Shown here piece by piece: positions 1 to 9,689 of a DNA stretch of 64,000 nucleotides. Each line of letters starts with the position of its first letter. Within the stretch, counting starts at the first letter, position 1. The stretch spans positions 50,269,117 through 50,333,116 of the forward strand of contig OU862912.1 in assembly GCA_917880885.1 (NCBI GenBank). Reading direction: 5' to 3'. The notes under the pieces are model-generated. The model had not been told where the DNA came from and ran no database searches. It saw only the letters and a program-made list of their open reading frames with translations. Source of the stretch: Limnephilus marmoratus. Its lineage: Eukaryota > Arthropoda > Insecta > Trichoptera > Limnephilidae. Both the position numbers and the translations under genes were made by a program.

Positions 1-1
1 A

Positions 2-2449
2 AATAATATGTTTTGCGTAATAGGAGATATGAACCTACCTTCTCTTACTTGGTCATTTTCTGAAGGCTGCAGTCAAGGTCTCGCCTCCTCAAACACGGCT
101 GCATCGCAAAATTTGCTTCAAACAATGTCATTGATGAACTTGCACCAATATAATTGTATACCTAACCATAATGAAAAATACTTAGACCTCATATTCTATA
201 GTCGCGAAACAAATGTTACACGTAGCAACGACCCTCTGCTTTCAGAGGACAGACACCACCCAGCCCTTGAATTTGATATATCCCCCGCTCAACCAAAAAT
301 CAATAACAAAAAAGAGCGTAGGCGCAATTTCAGGAAAGCGGATTATACTCAGATTAATAACGACATTAATTGTATTGATTGGTTATCTGAAACCGCAAAT
401 TTATCAGCCGAAGAAGCAGTTGATCGATTCTATTTAATAATGAACAATGTAATTAATAAGTTTATTCCAGTATTGGCACGACGAAATGACAAATTCCCCA
501 TATGGTTTACTCCCAAACTTATTAGTTTATCACGAAAAAAAGATAAAGTTTGGCTCAAATGGAAGACATATAAAGGTCTTTCTGACTATCGTAAATTTTC
601 CTTCTTACGTGCTACATACAAAAAATTGGCTAGTGAATCTCGAAAGTTATTTTTCGACAACATCGAAAGTTCATTGCAAAATAATATTAAATGTTTTTGG
701 TCATGCATATCCTCATTAAAATCATCTGATGGATATCCTGCTACTATGTCCTACGAAGGGCGCAAATCTAATGATGCCCAAGAAATCTGCAATATGTTCT
801 CTGAGTTCTTCAAGTCAACATTTGAACCCTCCTCTATCAATGACTCAATTAACATTGACCAACTTGAGGCCTCGTTTCGGGACTCTGGACTTACGTACAT
901 TCACACCATTGAACTAACGGAACAAGAAGTGCTATCAAGTTTAAAGTCGTTAGATATAAACAAAGGTGCGGGTCACGATGGAATACCGGCGTTTTTCCTC
1001 AGATCTGCTGCGTCGTCACTGTATGTTCCACTTACCATAATATTTAATAAATGCCTGAGTAACGGGGTTTTCCCTGATAGGTGGAAGTTGGCTTATATTA
1101 TACCAGTCCATAAGAGTGACTCACGTCAAAAAGTCGAAAACTATAGGCCAATATCCATTCTCTCGGCGATCCCTAAACTCTTGGAAAGACTTGTCCATGA
1201 TAATATATATCCCCAGCTTGCCGCCAAAATTACAGAACAACAACACGGGTTTGTAAAAGGCAAATCTACCATGAGTAATTTACTAATTTACTCAAATTTC
1301 TTATTCACTAGCATGGATCGAGGCCACCAGGTAGATGCAATATACTGCGATTTCAAAAAAGCTTTCGACAAGGTTGACCACCTTATTCTTATTAAAAAAA
1401 TTATGTTCAACGGAATTAGGGGAAACTTATTACGTTGGTTTGTCTCATATTTGACAAAAAGACAGCAAACTGTATCATTACGAGGACATACTTCTACGTG
1501 GGAACCAGTTACTTCTGGCGTACCACAGGGGTCAATCCTGGGTCCGCTGTTATTTATACTTTTTATTAACACTGTTACTAAATGTTTCATGCATTGTTTA
1601 TTTCTTTTGTACGCCGATGATATAAAAATATTTGCCATTGTTAGGAATTTAAACGATTGTCTGCTCATCCAAAGCGACTTAGTAAGGTTCGAAGCATTTT
1701 GCAATGAAAACAAAATTTACCTAAGTTACAACAAATGTAAACAAATAAGCTTCACTAAAAATCACAACGCTATTATACACAATTATTGTATTGGTAACTA
1801 TTTACTCGAGCGCGTTCACTGTATAAAAGATCTAGGCGTCCTTTTTGATTCTAAACTCCATTTCGATGCGCACATTGAGAATATTGTGAATAAAGCTTAC
1901 CGCATGCTAGGGTTTGTCATCAGAAACAGCCGCGAATTTCGAAAACCTGAAACTTATCTTCTACTTTACTACACGCTGGTCCGTTCTCAACTTGAATACT
2001 GCACCTCCATATGGACACCACTTTACGGTGTCTATAAAGACAACATTGAAAGTATTCAAAAGAAATTTCTGCAATACCTAAATTACAGAATGAACGCACC
2101 TAAACGGGGGTACATAAATATGCTCTCGAATTATAACGTCTCCACTCTAACTAACCGGCGAACATACCTTGACCTCATGACGCTTTATAAAATCTGCAAT
2201 AACGTTATCGACTGTCCTGACCTACTGAAACTAATAAACTTCAAAATACCACCCAGAGTAACAAGGCTTAACGACTTATTCCACATTAGCCGGACGCGTA
2301 CAAATGCTGGTGTCAGGGATCCAATCAGAAGAATGTGCGAATCGTTTAATCTAAATCAAAACCTCAAGGATTCCGACTTATTTTTTGATACGCGCAGTAC
2401 TTTTAGTAGAAAATTAAAGGCTGTTTTCCTACAAAGTACAATAACTTAG
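2..2449 (+). CDS. LINE ORF2 (endonuclease C-terminal part, reverse transcriptase), 5' cut by window edge
   Basis: Non-LTR retrotransposon polyprotein, open in frame from the first bases, so the true start lies left of the window. The first residues hold the GDMNLP block of an apurinic-type endonuclease, followed by the SEDRHHP block. The reverse transcriptase follows: NKGAGHDGIPAFFL, NYRPISILS, DFKKAFDKVDH, SGVPQGSILGPLLF, and catalytic YADD at about residue 540. The C-terminal part (LGVLFDSKLHFDAHI, VRSQLEYCTSIW) is typical of CR1/Jockey-group LINEs. No stop interrupts the visible 816 codons, so the copy may be young. It is related to the fragments at 14.2-15.0 and 40.4-41.3 kb. I cannot resolve the clade without a tree. 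Confidence 0.9.
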   Translation, partial: NNMFCVIGDMNLPSLTWSFSEGCSQGLASSNTAASQNLLQTMSLMNLHQYNCIPNHNEKYLDLIFYSRETNVTRSNDPLLSEDRHHPALEFDISPAQPKINNKKERRRNFRKADYTQINNDINCIDWLSETANLSAEEAVDRFYLIMNNVINKFIPVLARRNDKFPIWFTPKLISLSRKKDKVWLKWKTYKGLSDYRKFSFLRATYKKLASESRKLFFDNIESSLQNNIKCFWSCISSLKSSDGYPATMSYEGRKSNDAQEICNMFSEFFKSTFEPSSINDSINIDQLEASFRDSGLTYIHTIELTEQEVLSSLKSLDINKGAGHDGIPAFFLRSAASSLYVPLTIIFNKCLSNGVFPDRWKLAYIIPVHKSDSRQKVENYRPISILSAIPKLLERLVHDNIYPQLAAKITEQQHGFVKGKSTMSNLLIYSNFLFTSMDRGHQVDAIYCDFKKAFDKVDHLILIKKIMFNGIRGNLLRWFVSYLTKRQQTVSLRGHTSTWEPVTSGVPQGSILGPLLFILFINTVTKCFMHCLFLLYADDIKIFAIVRNLNDCLLIQSDLVRFEAFCNENKIYLSYNKCKQISFTKNHNAIIHNYCIGNYLLERVHCIKDLGVLFDSKLHFDAHIENIVNKAYRMLGFVIRNSREFRKPETYLLLYYTLVRSQLEYCTSIWTPLYGVYKDNIESIQKKFLQYLNYRMNAPKRGYINMLSNYNVSTLTNRRTYLDLMTLYKICNNVIDCPDLLKLINFKIPPRVTRLNDLFHISRTRTNAGVRDPIRRMCESFNLNQNLKDSDLFFDTRSTFSRKLKAVFLQSTIT

Positions 2450-2828
2450 ACATTACTTAGTTTATAATTTTAACTACCTTTCTTTTTTTAAATTTCTGTA
2501 TGACATTATTTTTTATCTATATCTATATATATATTTGGTCTTACTATCAAAATTTTTCCAAAAACAATTTGTAAACTTTTATAATGATATTGCGCATTTT
2601 TTTTCATCTCTCTATTTGTAAAATAATATTTACTTATGTATATACATACGTCTTTTCCGTATTTAAAGGTTAAAATATTTGTATGTTTTTATCTGCTGTT
2701 AATGTTAATTCGTGAGAAATAGTTTGGATGCAGGTGAATTCTCTATTAATTGTTTTGCATATTCTTGTCAATTGACATCTGTATCTGTTTTTTCTCCTTA
2801 ATAAAAAAAAAAAAAAATAAAAAAAATC
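2..2828 (+). mobile_element. CR1/Jockey-group LINE, 3' part with A-rich tail
   Basis: ORF2 is followed by a 3' UTR of about 350 bp that is AT-rich and ends in an A-rich run at 2801-2827. That places the 3' end of the insertion there. The 5' part lies outside the window, so length and target duplication cannot be judged. Confidence 0.8.
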
Positions 2829-3584
2829 ATTGTTTTGCAAAATGTCATTCTTAAGTTTTGACATTTTTGACAGGTTTTCTAAGAGTTTTTGTAATGATTA
2901 AAAAACTTTTCAGGTGTATTGTCGTATGGTTGAATAATCCAGAAACGTTCGCGGGGGTTTAAAGAAGGTATTTTGAAAGTTTCAAACATTTCCTGTGCTT
3001 AATATGGCAAAGCACTGCGAACATACATACATACATACACACAAACAATTTTTTTTGGAATTTTATATACATATACATATAGATAGATTGATAATAAATT
3101 TATTCCTGTACAAAAAAACAATAATGGTTATAGGTAGGTACTAATTTACCTAATAATGTGTACTTATGTAAAAGCGTAAAATGAATATTCTCTTCAGTGG
3201 CGTAGAAATACTTTTTTTTAAATTGTAATATAAAAAATTAGAGTTACATAATATGTACATGTATATTTTACAAAATATTATATTAATGGTCGTTTTTGGT
3301 CATGTACCTATACTGTACTGTACATATCAGAAAATCTTGTGCCTGATAAGGGAGTTACCATTCTTACTTATGTTGTAAATTATAATAATATGTGTATAAT
3401 AATACTAAATACTTAAAAATATATATGTCACTATTTTGTTGTAACAATTTTACAAATTAAATTAAAAAAATAGAAGATATAAAATATGTGATAAATGATA
3501 ACAAAATACAAAAATAATATTATTATTCAACCACGTACCTCATTTTTTCCGTTGCTTAAATACCATTTTGTTTGTGCGGCATTC
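2829..3584. other. AT-rich spacer, no gene seen
   Basis: I see no coding region here. It holds short simple repeats, for example an ACAT run at about 3023-3042 and a TATACA run at about 3064-3080. Nothing else is recognisable. Confidence 0.5.
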
Positions 3585-3704
3585 TCCAACGACCATACCA
3601 TGTTGAACACACCGGTTCTCGTCCGATCACCGAAGTTAAGCAACATTGGGCGCGGTCAGTACTTGGATGGGGGTGACCGCTTGGGAACACCGCGTGCCGT
3701 TGGC
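3585..3704 (+). rRNA. 5S ribosomal RNA gene, possibly a variant or pseudogene
   Basis: A 120-base match to insect 5S rRNA. It has the CCAACGACC start, the internal control region around GTTCTCGTCCGATCACCGAA, the CAGTACTTGG segment and the GGGAACACCGCG 3' block. The terminal helix still pairs (CCAACG with CGTTGG). A T-run follows directly, as expected for RNA polymerase III. Two oddities: the first base is T instead of the usual G, and the GGATGGGGGTGACC stretch appears two bases longer than the usual GGATGGGTGACC. The gene is single here, and a truncated 3' fragment lies 172 bp downstream. It may be a dispersed copy carried by repeats rather than part of the main 5S cluster. Confidence 0.88.
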
Positions 3705-4030
3705 CAGTTTTTTTTGCGTAATTAATTTTTATTTTTAACTAGATAATTTTTTTGTTTGTTTATTAAAACCCCCAGTGTACCAGGTGGGGTGTGATATACC
3801 CCAGTTCTTTAAAAATAGCAATAATTTCCAAACTGTGAACTGTGAAAAAAATTCTCAAACACCGCGTGCCTTTGGCTCGGCCATTTTTTCTGCAATGAAT
3901 GTTTATTTTCATCTACATAATTTTTTATTTGTTTATTAAAACCCTCAGCTTACCAGATGGGATGTGAGATACCCCAGTTCTTCAAAAATAGCAATAATTT
4001 CAAAACTGTGAACTGTGAAAAAAAAATTCT
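3686..4030 (+). repeat. Tandem duplication of the 5S 3' end plus spacer (172 bp period)
   Basis: The last part of the 5S gene (AACACCGCGTGCC) at 3686 recurs at 3858 as AACACCGCGTGCC followed by TTTGGC. The roughly 140 bp behind each copy also match: TTATTAAAACCC, GTGTACCAGGTGGGGTGTGA or its variant, CCCCAGTTCTT, AATAGCAATAATTTC, AACTGTGAACTGTG. The second 5S piece has no promoter region. Part of each unit is the terminus of the piggyBac-like family seen at 44.2-44.7 kb. Confidence 0.8.
3708..3715 (+). terminator. Pol III terminator of the 5S gene
   Basis: A run of eight T residues begins four bases after the 5S 3' end. This is the normal RNA polymerase III stop signal. Confidence 0.75.
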
Positions 4031-4165
4031 CAGTGGCGGGAACTGCGATGTTGCCGCTTCGATCAGTGTTGCTAATGGCCGTTTTACACTATCTATTTTT
4101 TCAGCCCGATTCCACAGAGTCCAAAGTCAAAATTTTTCCTTTCCACAGAGTATCAATAAAAAACC

Positions 4166-4193
4166 CTGAAGAAGTGAGCATTGCTCACGAAAC
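4166..4193 (+). other. CTGAAGA-stem-GAAAC hairpin (Penelope-type 3' motif)
   Basis: CTGAAGA is followed by one A, a perfect six-pair stem GTGAGC-ATT-GCTCAC, then GAAAC and ATGTTGG. The layout resembles the conserved core of a hammerhead ribozyme and the 3' ends of Penelope-like elements. The extra A next to the stem departs from a canonical hammerhead. Three further sites in the window have the same layout with other stem sequences. Confidence 0.55.
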
Positions 4194-4841
4194 ATGTTGG
4201 TTTTGTAAACAATAAACGTGGTAAAAACGAAGTAATTTATTAATTTAAATCAAAATTTTTCGCTTTACGCGATCGCTTTTTTCATCTCTATTTTCATATC
4301 TACGATTTCAGTTGGCATCACAGCATACAGCATGGATCATGTGATGTGTTCACGGATTTATATTTTTTGTGATTTTCTTACTTTACTACTTACTTACGGG
4401 AATTGTTTCATTTTCTTTATACGTGTGAGGAAGATTTATTCAAATTATTGTATTTTTACTTTGTAGGGGGTCAGACATACGTTCACTGTTTGTCTTATTT
4501 TCGACTATTGATATTTAGTGTGCTTGAAAGAGAGGCAGCATTATATGTTTAAGAACAAAGGCAAAACAATCAGTGCATTGACATTTGACGTTTTGAATTT
4601 TTGGAATTCTCTCACTTCTCAATATTATACTTATCACAATATTCCTGCAGCTCTTCCAAAAGATGACAATTCGATCCATACAAAATGAATGAGGAAAAGA
4701 ATTTTCTTCAAAATTATTTTTTTCGTAAATTTTTCCGATGTTTTAATAATTATTCTGCTATTCGGGGCGGAGACAAAACCAATAAATCAAAGATCTTAAA
4801 AATCTAACTAACCAGACTTTGTTTTATCTATCTATCTATCT

Positions 4842-5196
4842 TCTATATAAATAAAAACAAATCGCAGAAATGTATGTATTATGAAATTTGTATAAATAAA
4901 ATTACAATGGGTGGTACGCACGTGGTGGTAACAGCTGTTTGAAAACTGAATGTATCAGGACTGAATGTATGGAATGCGGAAGGTGGGAGGGTGGAGGGGG
5001 GTTCGCGGGACGGGGGAGAGTGGAGTAGGGAGAGGAAAGGTGGAGGAGACGGAGTGTGAACGCCAGAGGGGAAGGGGACGCGGGAGAGGAATGGGAGGAG
5101 GAAGGGGAACGGGAATGGGATGAATGGGAAAGGACACGCAGGGAGAAACAATTTCTCTATTAAATGGCATAGCAACGCATGCCGGGAACCAGTTAG
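4842..5196 (+). mobile_element. Helitron-like repeat, family H2, with purine-only block
   Basis: The end GCAACGCATGCCGGGAACCA, followed by GTTAGT, matches the ends of the repeats at 43484-43745 (plus) and 31572-31893 (minus). The start resembles TCTTNNTATATAAATA. The section around 4975-5145 is almost purely A and G on this strand. It shows no coding content. The terminal CTAG-like end and the lack of inverted repeats suggest a non-autonomous Helitron, but no hairpin is clear here. Confidence 0.5.
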
Positions 5197-5754
5197 TATA
5201 TCATAAGATTATTAGAAAATATATTGTAGTTTGTTAAATTAAAACGATTGTGATAATTAAAAGTGCCATTTAAAATTAGTACATTAGAAAATGATTGTTA
5301 AGTTACAAAGATTACAGAAGTTGGGTTTTTTTGTTCTTTTATAATAAAAATGTTTTAATACATACTTTCTACTCGTTTTATTTAACTAATTATTACTATG
5401 TAGATTATTAATTACTAAGTGAGTATTTATAAATTCCAAATGTTTAATTCCGCCGAAAAAAATATATATGATAATTTGATCACTTTTATATTTTTGGGTA
5501 TGTCGTACCCCACCTAGTACCTAGTATGGGACGAGATTTTTAGTCACCTGGTACACGGAGGGTTAAATAAATATTGAAGGTGTTGCTTCTTATTCTATGT
5601 ATGTATTTTCGAACCAAAGTGCGAGCCGAGCCATGAATTATGGGAAAGGAACAAAACAACCACAAGTGGCGTTTCGTGACATTTGCAGCTGCTTTGTACC
5701 TTACCCATAAGTCGTGGTTCAGCCCGGCTACGGCGGTTCGGCTTAGGCTTGTTG

Positions 5755-5880
5755 AAAAAATATCGATATATCGAAATATCGATATTTTTAATTCAAAATA
5801 TCGATATTTTTAGCCGATATATTTTGATCCGATATATCGATATATCGATACAAAATATCCAATATCGAAAATTGTATCAA
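5755..5880. repeat. CGATATAT subterminal array, left
   Basis: Repeated ATATCGATAT and CGATATATCG units fill about 125 bp and are self-complementary. A matching array at 10660-10755 lies in the other end of the same element. Confidence 0.75.
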
Positions 5881-6197
5881 AAACGATATTTTTTTAAATT
5901 TATGTATTTAAAGTCACTAGAATCCAAAACCGTACAGGAACGAACGGAAAAAAGTAACTGTATTGGTTCGTGACTTCTGGCGGTTGAAATTATAACTATT
6001 AATAGCTTACAAATCTATTGTCTTTGCATTAGTATTTGTGATCAGGGGCGGCCCTAGGGCGGTGCGAGCGGTGCGAGCGGTGCGACCGCACAGGGCGCCG
6101 TCGTAAGTCGGCGCCGAAAACACCCGACCACTGATTGCCTATCTTTCGATCGTGCGCTTAAATCGTGTGGTCGGTGCGGGGAGCAAGCAGTGTTGCC

Positions 6198-6398
6198 CAA
6201 GGGCGGATCCAGGGGGGGGGGGTCATGGGGTCATGACCCCCCCCTGGGCTGGGTCCAGGACCTAGGTGGACCTACTTTTTACTTGTATCTATTATTATAA
6301 AAATCAAATTATAACTTCTAGTGACTTGACCACGACTATGTGACCCCCCCCTGGCGCTATGTGACCCCCCCCTGGCGCCAAAGCTGGATCCGCCCTTG
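6198..6398. mobile_element. 201 bp hAT-type MITE
   Basis: Terminal inverted repeats CAAGGGCGGATCCAG and CTGGATCCGCCCTTG are flanked by the perfect 8 bp duplication GTGTTGCC (6190-6197 and 6399-6406). It is non-coding. Inside are long G and C runs that can fold on each other, plus a short direct repeat of the GTGACCCCCCCCTGGCG type at the 3' side. Confidence 0.92.
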
Positions 6399-6413
6399 GT
6401 GTTGCCAACGTAG

Positions 6414-7290
6414 GTGATTTTTCGCCATTTAGGCTACTCAGGACGAGAATCGGCGACAATCAGAGACAAGTTATTTAAATCAGCCGAATGGCAAATAATT
6501 AAGAAAAAAAATAATGCTGTCGCTGAAAGAATTTTCAGCGTAATGGGAACAATCAAAACAATCATGGACTTAGCAAACGCATCGCAATTGCTGAAAAACT
6601 GCTCGAAAATTTTAAAGCAGTACCGGACTTATTCGTCTGCTCAAATAACAGGTAAGAAAATAGTCCGATCCCGAAGAAAGGATCGATTATTTGAATATGA
6701 AGCTGCAGACAAGACACCACCAAATCCAGAAGAACTGTTTAAAATTGTCTTTTACCCCATGATATATACAATTGAAAATGCATTGGTCACTCGGCTTAGA
6801 CAATTATCTAAATTCAATAATATACGTGGTTTTTTTTTGTATAACATCAAAATAATTCATGATAAGTCTTCATTAGAAAAAGCCTGGGCAGATTTGCAAA
6901 TCATTTTAACCGATGGGGAAAAATGTGATGTCTCTAGTTTCGAATTGGTTGAAGAACTTTTGAGCCTAAACCCATTACTAAAATATCTTGACTCAGCAGA
7001 GCCACCACAAGTTCTTCAACTTATGAAAAAAATGATTGGCAGCATATATACCCAAATGTGTGGACAGCTTTTGCTGACCATCCCTGTAACTGTCGCCAAA
7101 GGAGAACGAGGTTTTTGTAAATTAAAACGTACTTACGTTCGGCTATGTGTCAATCTTGATCAGTCAATTAATTAATTAATCTATCAGATCTTGCAATTTT
7201 ATCAATTGAGAATGATATTGCGCAAGGGTTAAATTATTCTGATTTAATTTTAAAAAATCGCAAGGGCAAAAGCAAGAAAAGTTTTGTTCC
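6414..7290 (+). pseudogene. hAT transposase C-terminal part (ZMYM1-like type)
   Basis: The open frame of 253 residues at 6414-7175 ends in TIPVTVAKGERGFCKLK, the well-known hAT dimerisation block (usually VTVASAERSFSKLK). The stop follows LDQSIN. In another frame the usual C-terminal block continues right after it: NLSDLAILSIENDIAQGL at about 7180-7235. So the gene has a frameshift near the ATTAATTAATTAAT run at about 7170. The N-terminal zinc finger and first catalytic parts are missing. The MITE at 6198-6398 lies just upstream. This copy cannot make a working transposase. Confidence 0.8.
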
Positions 7291-7384
7291 AGTGTTTTTA
7301 TTGATTTCGCAGATTTAATTAAATAAATGTAATCAAATATAATATATTTTTTAAACAACTTCAAAAAGGAGGAAATTCTCAATT

Positions 7385-7718
7385 CACTATATATTTTTTA
7401 AGTTTGTTACCTCAGAACTTTTGACTGGGTAAACCGATATTGATGATTCTTTTTTATTTGAAAGCTAGTGCTTCCCGTGTGGTCCCATTTCAATTCGGTT
7501 AAGTTCTGACAATTCCATCCATGAGAAAACCATGTAAGTCTTAAATTTGCATTAAGTATGTGCGCGACAAATGGACGAATAACTCAATATCACCCTAACC
7601 GATTTTGATGATTCTTTTTTTATTGGAAAGGATGTACTTCAAGGGTAGTTTGATGAGAGTTTGGTTAGGTTCTGATTATGGGATCCATGACAAAGTAACG
7701 GAACTCTTTAATTCTTAG
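7385..7718 (+). repeat. Two diverged copies of a 140 bp unit
   Basis: CTGGGTAAACCGATATTGAT, followed by GATTCTTTTTTATT, recurs about 170 bp further on as CCCTAACCGATTTTGATGAT, followed by TCTTTTTTTATTGGAAAG. Both are followed by GGTTAGGTTCTGA-like and CCATCCATGA-like text. I recognise no gene. Confidence 0.5.
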
Positions 7719-9458
7719 GAGCAAATTAACAAATCCAGTCTGCCACCTCTTACCAGACCTGACGGCTCACTAGCAAACACCGCCACCGAAAAGGCTAACT
7801 TACTAGGTAAAATGTTTGCGGATAACTCAACCCTCGATGACCAAGGTGCTGTCGCGACGTCGGTTCCTCACTGCGGTTTTCGTATGAAAAAGCTGAGGAT
7901 CCGGCATCGGGAAGTACTCCATGTTTTACGAGGGCTTGATGTTAATAAAGCTAGTGGGCCTGACGGAATACCTGCCCTGGTACTGCAAAGGTGCGCTGCA
8001 GAAATAGCTCCAATTTTGACGAAGCTTTTTAAACTGTCCCTGAAGACTGGCTCTGTGCCCTCTGGTTGGAAAAAAGCGGTTATCCATCCTATTCCAAAGA
8101 AGGGTGACCGCTCCAACCCGGCCAACTACCGCCCCATAGCGATCACATCAGTTCTGTCTAAGGTGATGGAACGTGTGATCAACGACAAACTGCTCACATA
8201 CCTCGAGAAGAACAAAATTATTAATGACCGTCAATACGGATTCCGGCGGAACCGCTCGTGCGGTGATCTTCTCGCGTATGTGACGCATGTTTGGGGGCGA
8301 TGCCTGGAACGTTTCGGTGAGACCCAAACGGTTGCACTGGACATCTCCAAGGCCTTTGACCGAGTTTGGCACCGAGGACTTGTCAACAAACTGCATTCTT
8401 ACGGACTTCCCGCATCCTTGTGTACGTGGATTGCCGACTTCTTGAGGGAGAGGTCGATTCAGACGGTAGTCGATGGTTTCACCTCTTCCTCACACTCGAT
8501 AAATGCTGGCGTCCCGCAGGGTTCGGTTCTGTCTCCGACTTTGTTTTTGTTGCACATCAACGACCTTTTGTCATGTGCACCAATTCATTGTTACGCGGAT
8601 GACAGTACAGTTCATGATAGCTTTTTGTTTGACAAGCCCCCAAAGGGCTCACAAACTCCAACAGCTCGTAAGGCTTTGAAGCAAAGAATGGACGGTTACC
8701 TCGAGAGTGTTTTCTCTTGGGGTAAAAATAATCTCGTTGAATTTAATGTTTCAAAGACCCAATCTTGTCTGATTACGTCTAAAAGGGATCGAAATGAAAA
8801 TCTAGTCTCTTTCAACGGAAGCAATCTTCCGAACAGGCCCTCCATTGATATGCTTGGTGTAACCCTAAGTGACCAGCTCAGGTATGGGGGCTCCATCGAA
8901 GCCAGAGTAAAGTTAGCCTCCCAAAAACTGGGCGTACTGTACAGGGCCCGCAGATACTTTAATAGTACACAACTGCTAACCCTGTACAAATCGCAAGTGC
9001 GCCCCACGGTTGAATTTGGCAGCCACCTCTGGTCTGGAGCTCCAAAATACCTGAAAAATACCCTCGACTCTGTGCAGAAACGGGCGGTCCATTTGATAGA
9101 TTCTCCCATCTTAACAGACGGATTGCAATCTTTAGAGCACAGGCGTCGGGTGGGAATGCTATCCTTGTTCTACCGGTATTACAATGGAAGATGCTCCGAG
9201 GAACTAGCATCATTGATCCCTTCGGCACCGGTGCATAGTCGGGAAACACGCCAAACGCGTGCCCAACATTTGTACACAGTTGACATATGTCACATGAGAA
9301 CGGGTCGTTTCTTCGACTCGTTCTTGTGTTCAACAGCTCGGCTGTGGAATGATTTGCCGGCCTCTGTGTTTCCTCCTTCCTATGACATGGGTCTCTTCAA
9401 GACCAATGTTCATTCCTTCCTCTCCTCAAAAAGACCCTCCACACAGCATCCCAGATGA
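7719..9458 (+). CDS. CR1-like LINE reverse transcriptase, 5'-truncated
   Basis: The frame is open from 7719, 31 codons before the first ATG at 7812, and is preceded by a stop. The visible protein starts just before the RT domain, so the endonuclease has been lost, as in a typical 5'-truncated LINE insertion. RT blocks: KASGPDGIPALVL, NYRPIAITSVLSKVMERVI, ALDISKAFDRVWH, NAGVPQGSVLSPTLF and catalytic HCYADDS. The C-terminal TARLWNDLPASVFPP block is the signature of CR1-type elements. No stop codons interrupt 580 codons. The insertion lies inside the hAT at 6043-10294. Fragments of the same family lie at 11.2-11.9 kb (minus) and 18.6-18.9 kb (plus). Confidence 0.9.
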   Translation, partial: EQINKSSLPPLTRPDGSLANTATEKANLLGKMFADNSTLDDQGAVATSVPHCGFRMKKLRIRHREVLHVLRGLDVNKASGPDGIPALVLQRCAAEIAPILTKLFKLSLKTGSVPSGWKKAVIHPIPKKGDRSNPANYRPIAITSVLSKVMERVINDKLLTYLEKNKIINDRQYGFRRNRSCGDLLAYVTHVWGRCLERFGETQTVALDISKAFDRVWHRGLVNKLHSYGLPASLCTWIADFLRERSIQTVVDGFTSSSHSINAGVPQGSVLSPTLFLLHINDLLSCAPIHCYADDSTVHDSFLFDKPPKGSQTPTARKALKQRMDGYLESVFSWGKNNLVEFNVSKTQSCLITSKRDRNENLVSFNGSNLPNRPSIDMLGVTLSDQLRYGGSIEARVKLASQKLGVLYRARRYFNSTQLLTLYKSQVRPTVEFGSHLWSGAPKYLKNTLDSVQKRAVHLIDSPILTDGLQSLEHRRRVGMLSLFYRYYNGRCSEELASLIPSAPVHSRETRQTRAQHLYTVDICHMRTGRFFDSFLCSTARLWNDLPASVFPPSYDMGLFKTNVHSFLSSKRPSTQHPR

Positions 9459-9529
9459 CATAGACCCTGAGGGAAATTATTTTCCTCAGGGCCTCCTGTG
9501 TGGAGTTAATGTAAAAAAAAAAAAAAAAA
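9437..9529 (+). other. Double stem-loop 3' tail of the CR1-like LINE
   Basis: An outer stem CTCCACACAG / CTGTGTGGAG (10 pairs, 9437-9446 with 9496-9505) encloses an inner stem CCCTGAGG / CCTCAGGG (8 pairs, 9465-9472 with 9484-9491). Then follow GTTAATGT and an A-run to 9529. The ORF stop lies between the stems. Such tails are what LINE reverse transcriptases use to recognise their RNA. Decayed versions end the short retroelements listed below. Confidence 0.75.
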
Positions 9530-9689
9530 CGATACTCGGCCGAATCTTTTATAGGCTATCCGGATCTTTGAGTAACGTTGTTATGGTCAAGTAATGTCTG
9601 TCTCATATGAGCAGCACGTTTAGTAGGTCTACCCATATTCAGACAAATTAGTTAAAGTACTTCAGATTCATTAAAAATCAAAAAATAAA

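Larger units (their letters stand above)
3767..5562. mobile_element. Candidate piggyBac-like element, degenerate, TTAA-flanked
   Basis: The left end begins at a TTAA (3763-3766) and reads ACCCCCAGTGTACCAGGTGG. The right end is the inverted GTCACCTGGTACACGGAGGG, followed by TTAA (5563-5566). These ends match the intact MITE at 44207-44704. The left end is present twice because of the tandem duplication. The interior holds a Penelope-type 3' hairpin and a Helitron-like repeat, so this is either a real nested element or two separate ends. I see no transposase. Confidence 0.45.

Noticed and set aside
4879..5175. Proline-rich minus-strand ORFs
   Set aside because: They result from the purine-only block of a Helitron-like repeat, not from coding selection.
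9594..9640. Minus-strand ATG with the start MGRPTKRAAHMRQT, as a possible gene
   Set aside because: The frame runs only a short way before reaching the LINE tail, with no supporting domain.
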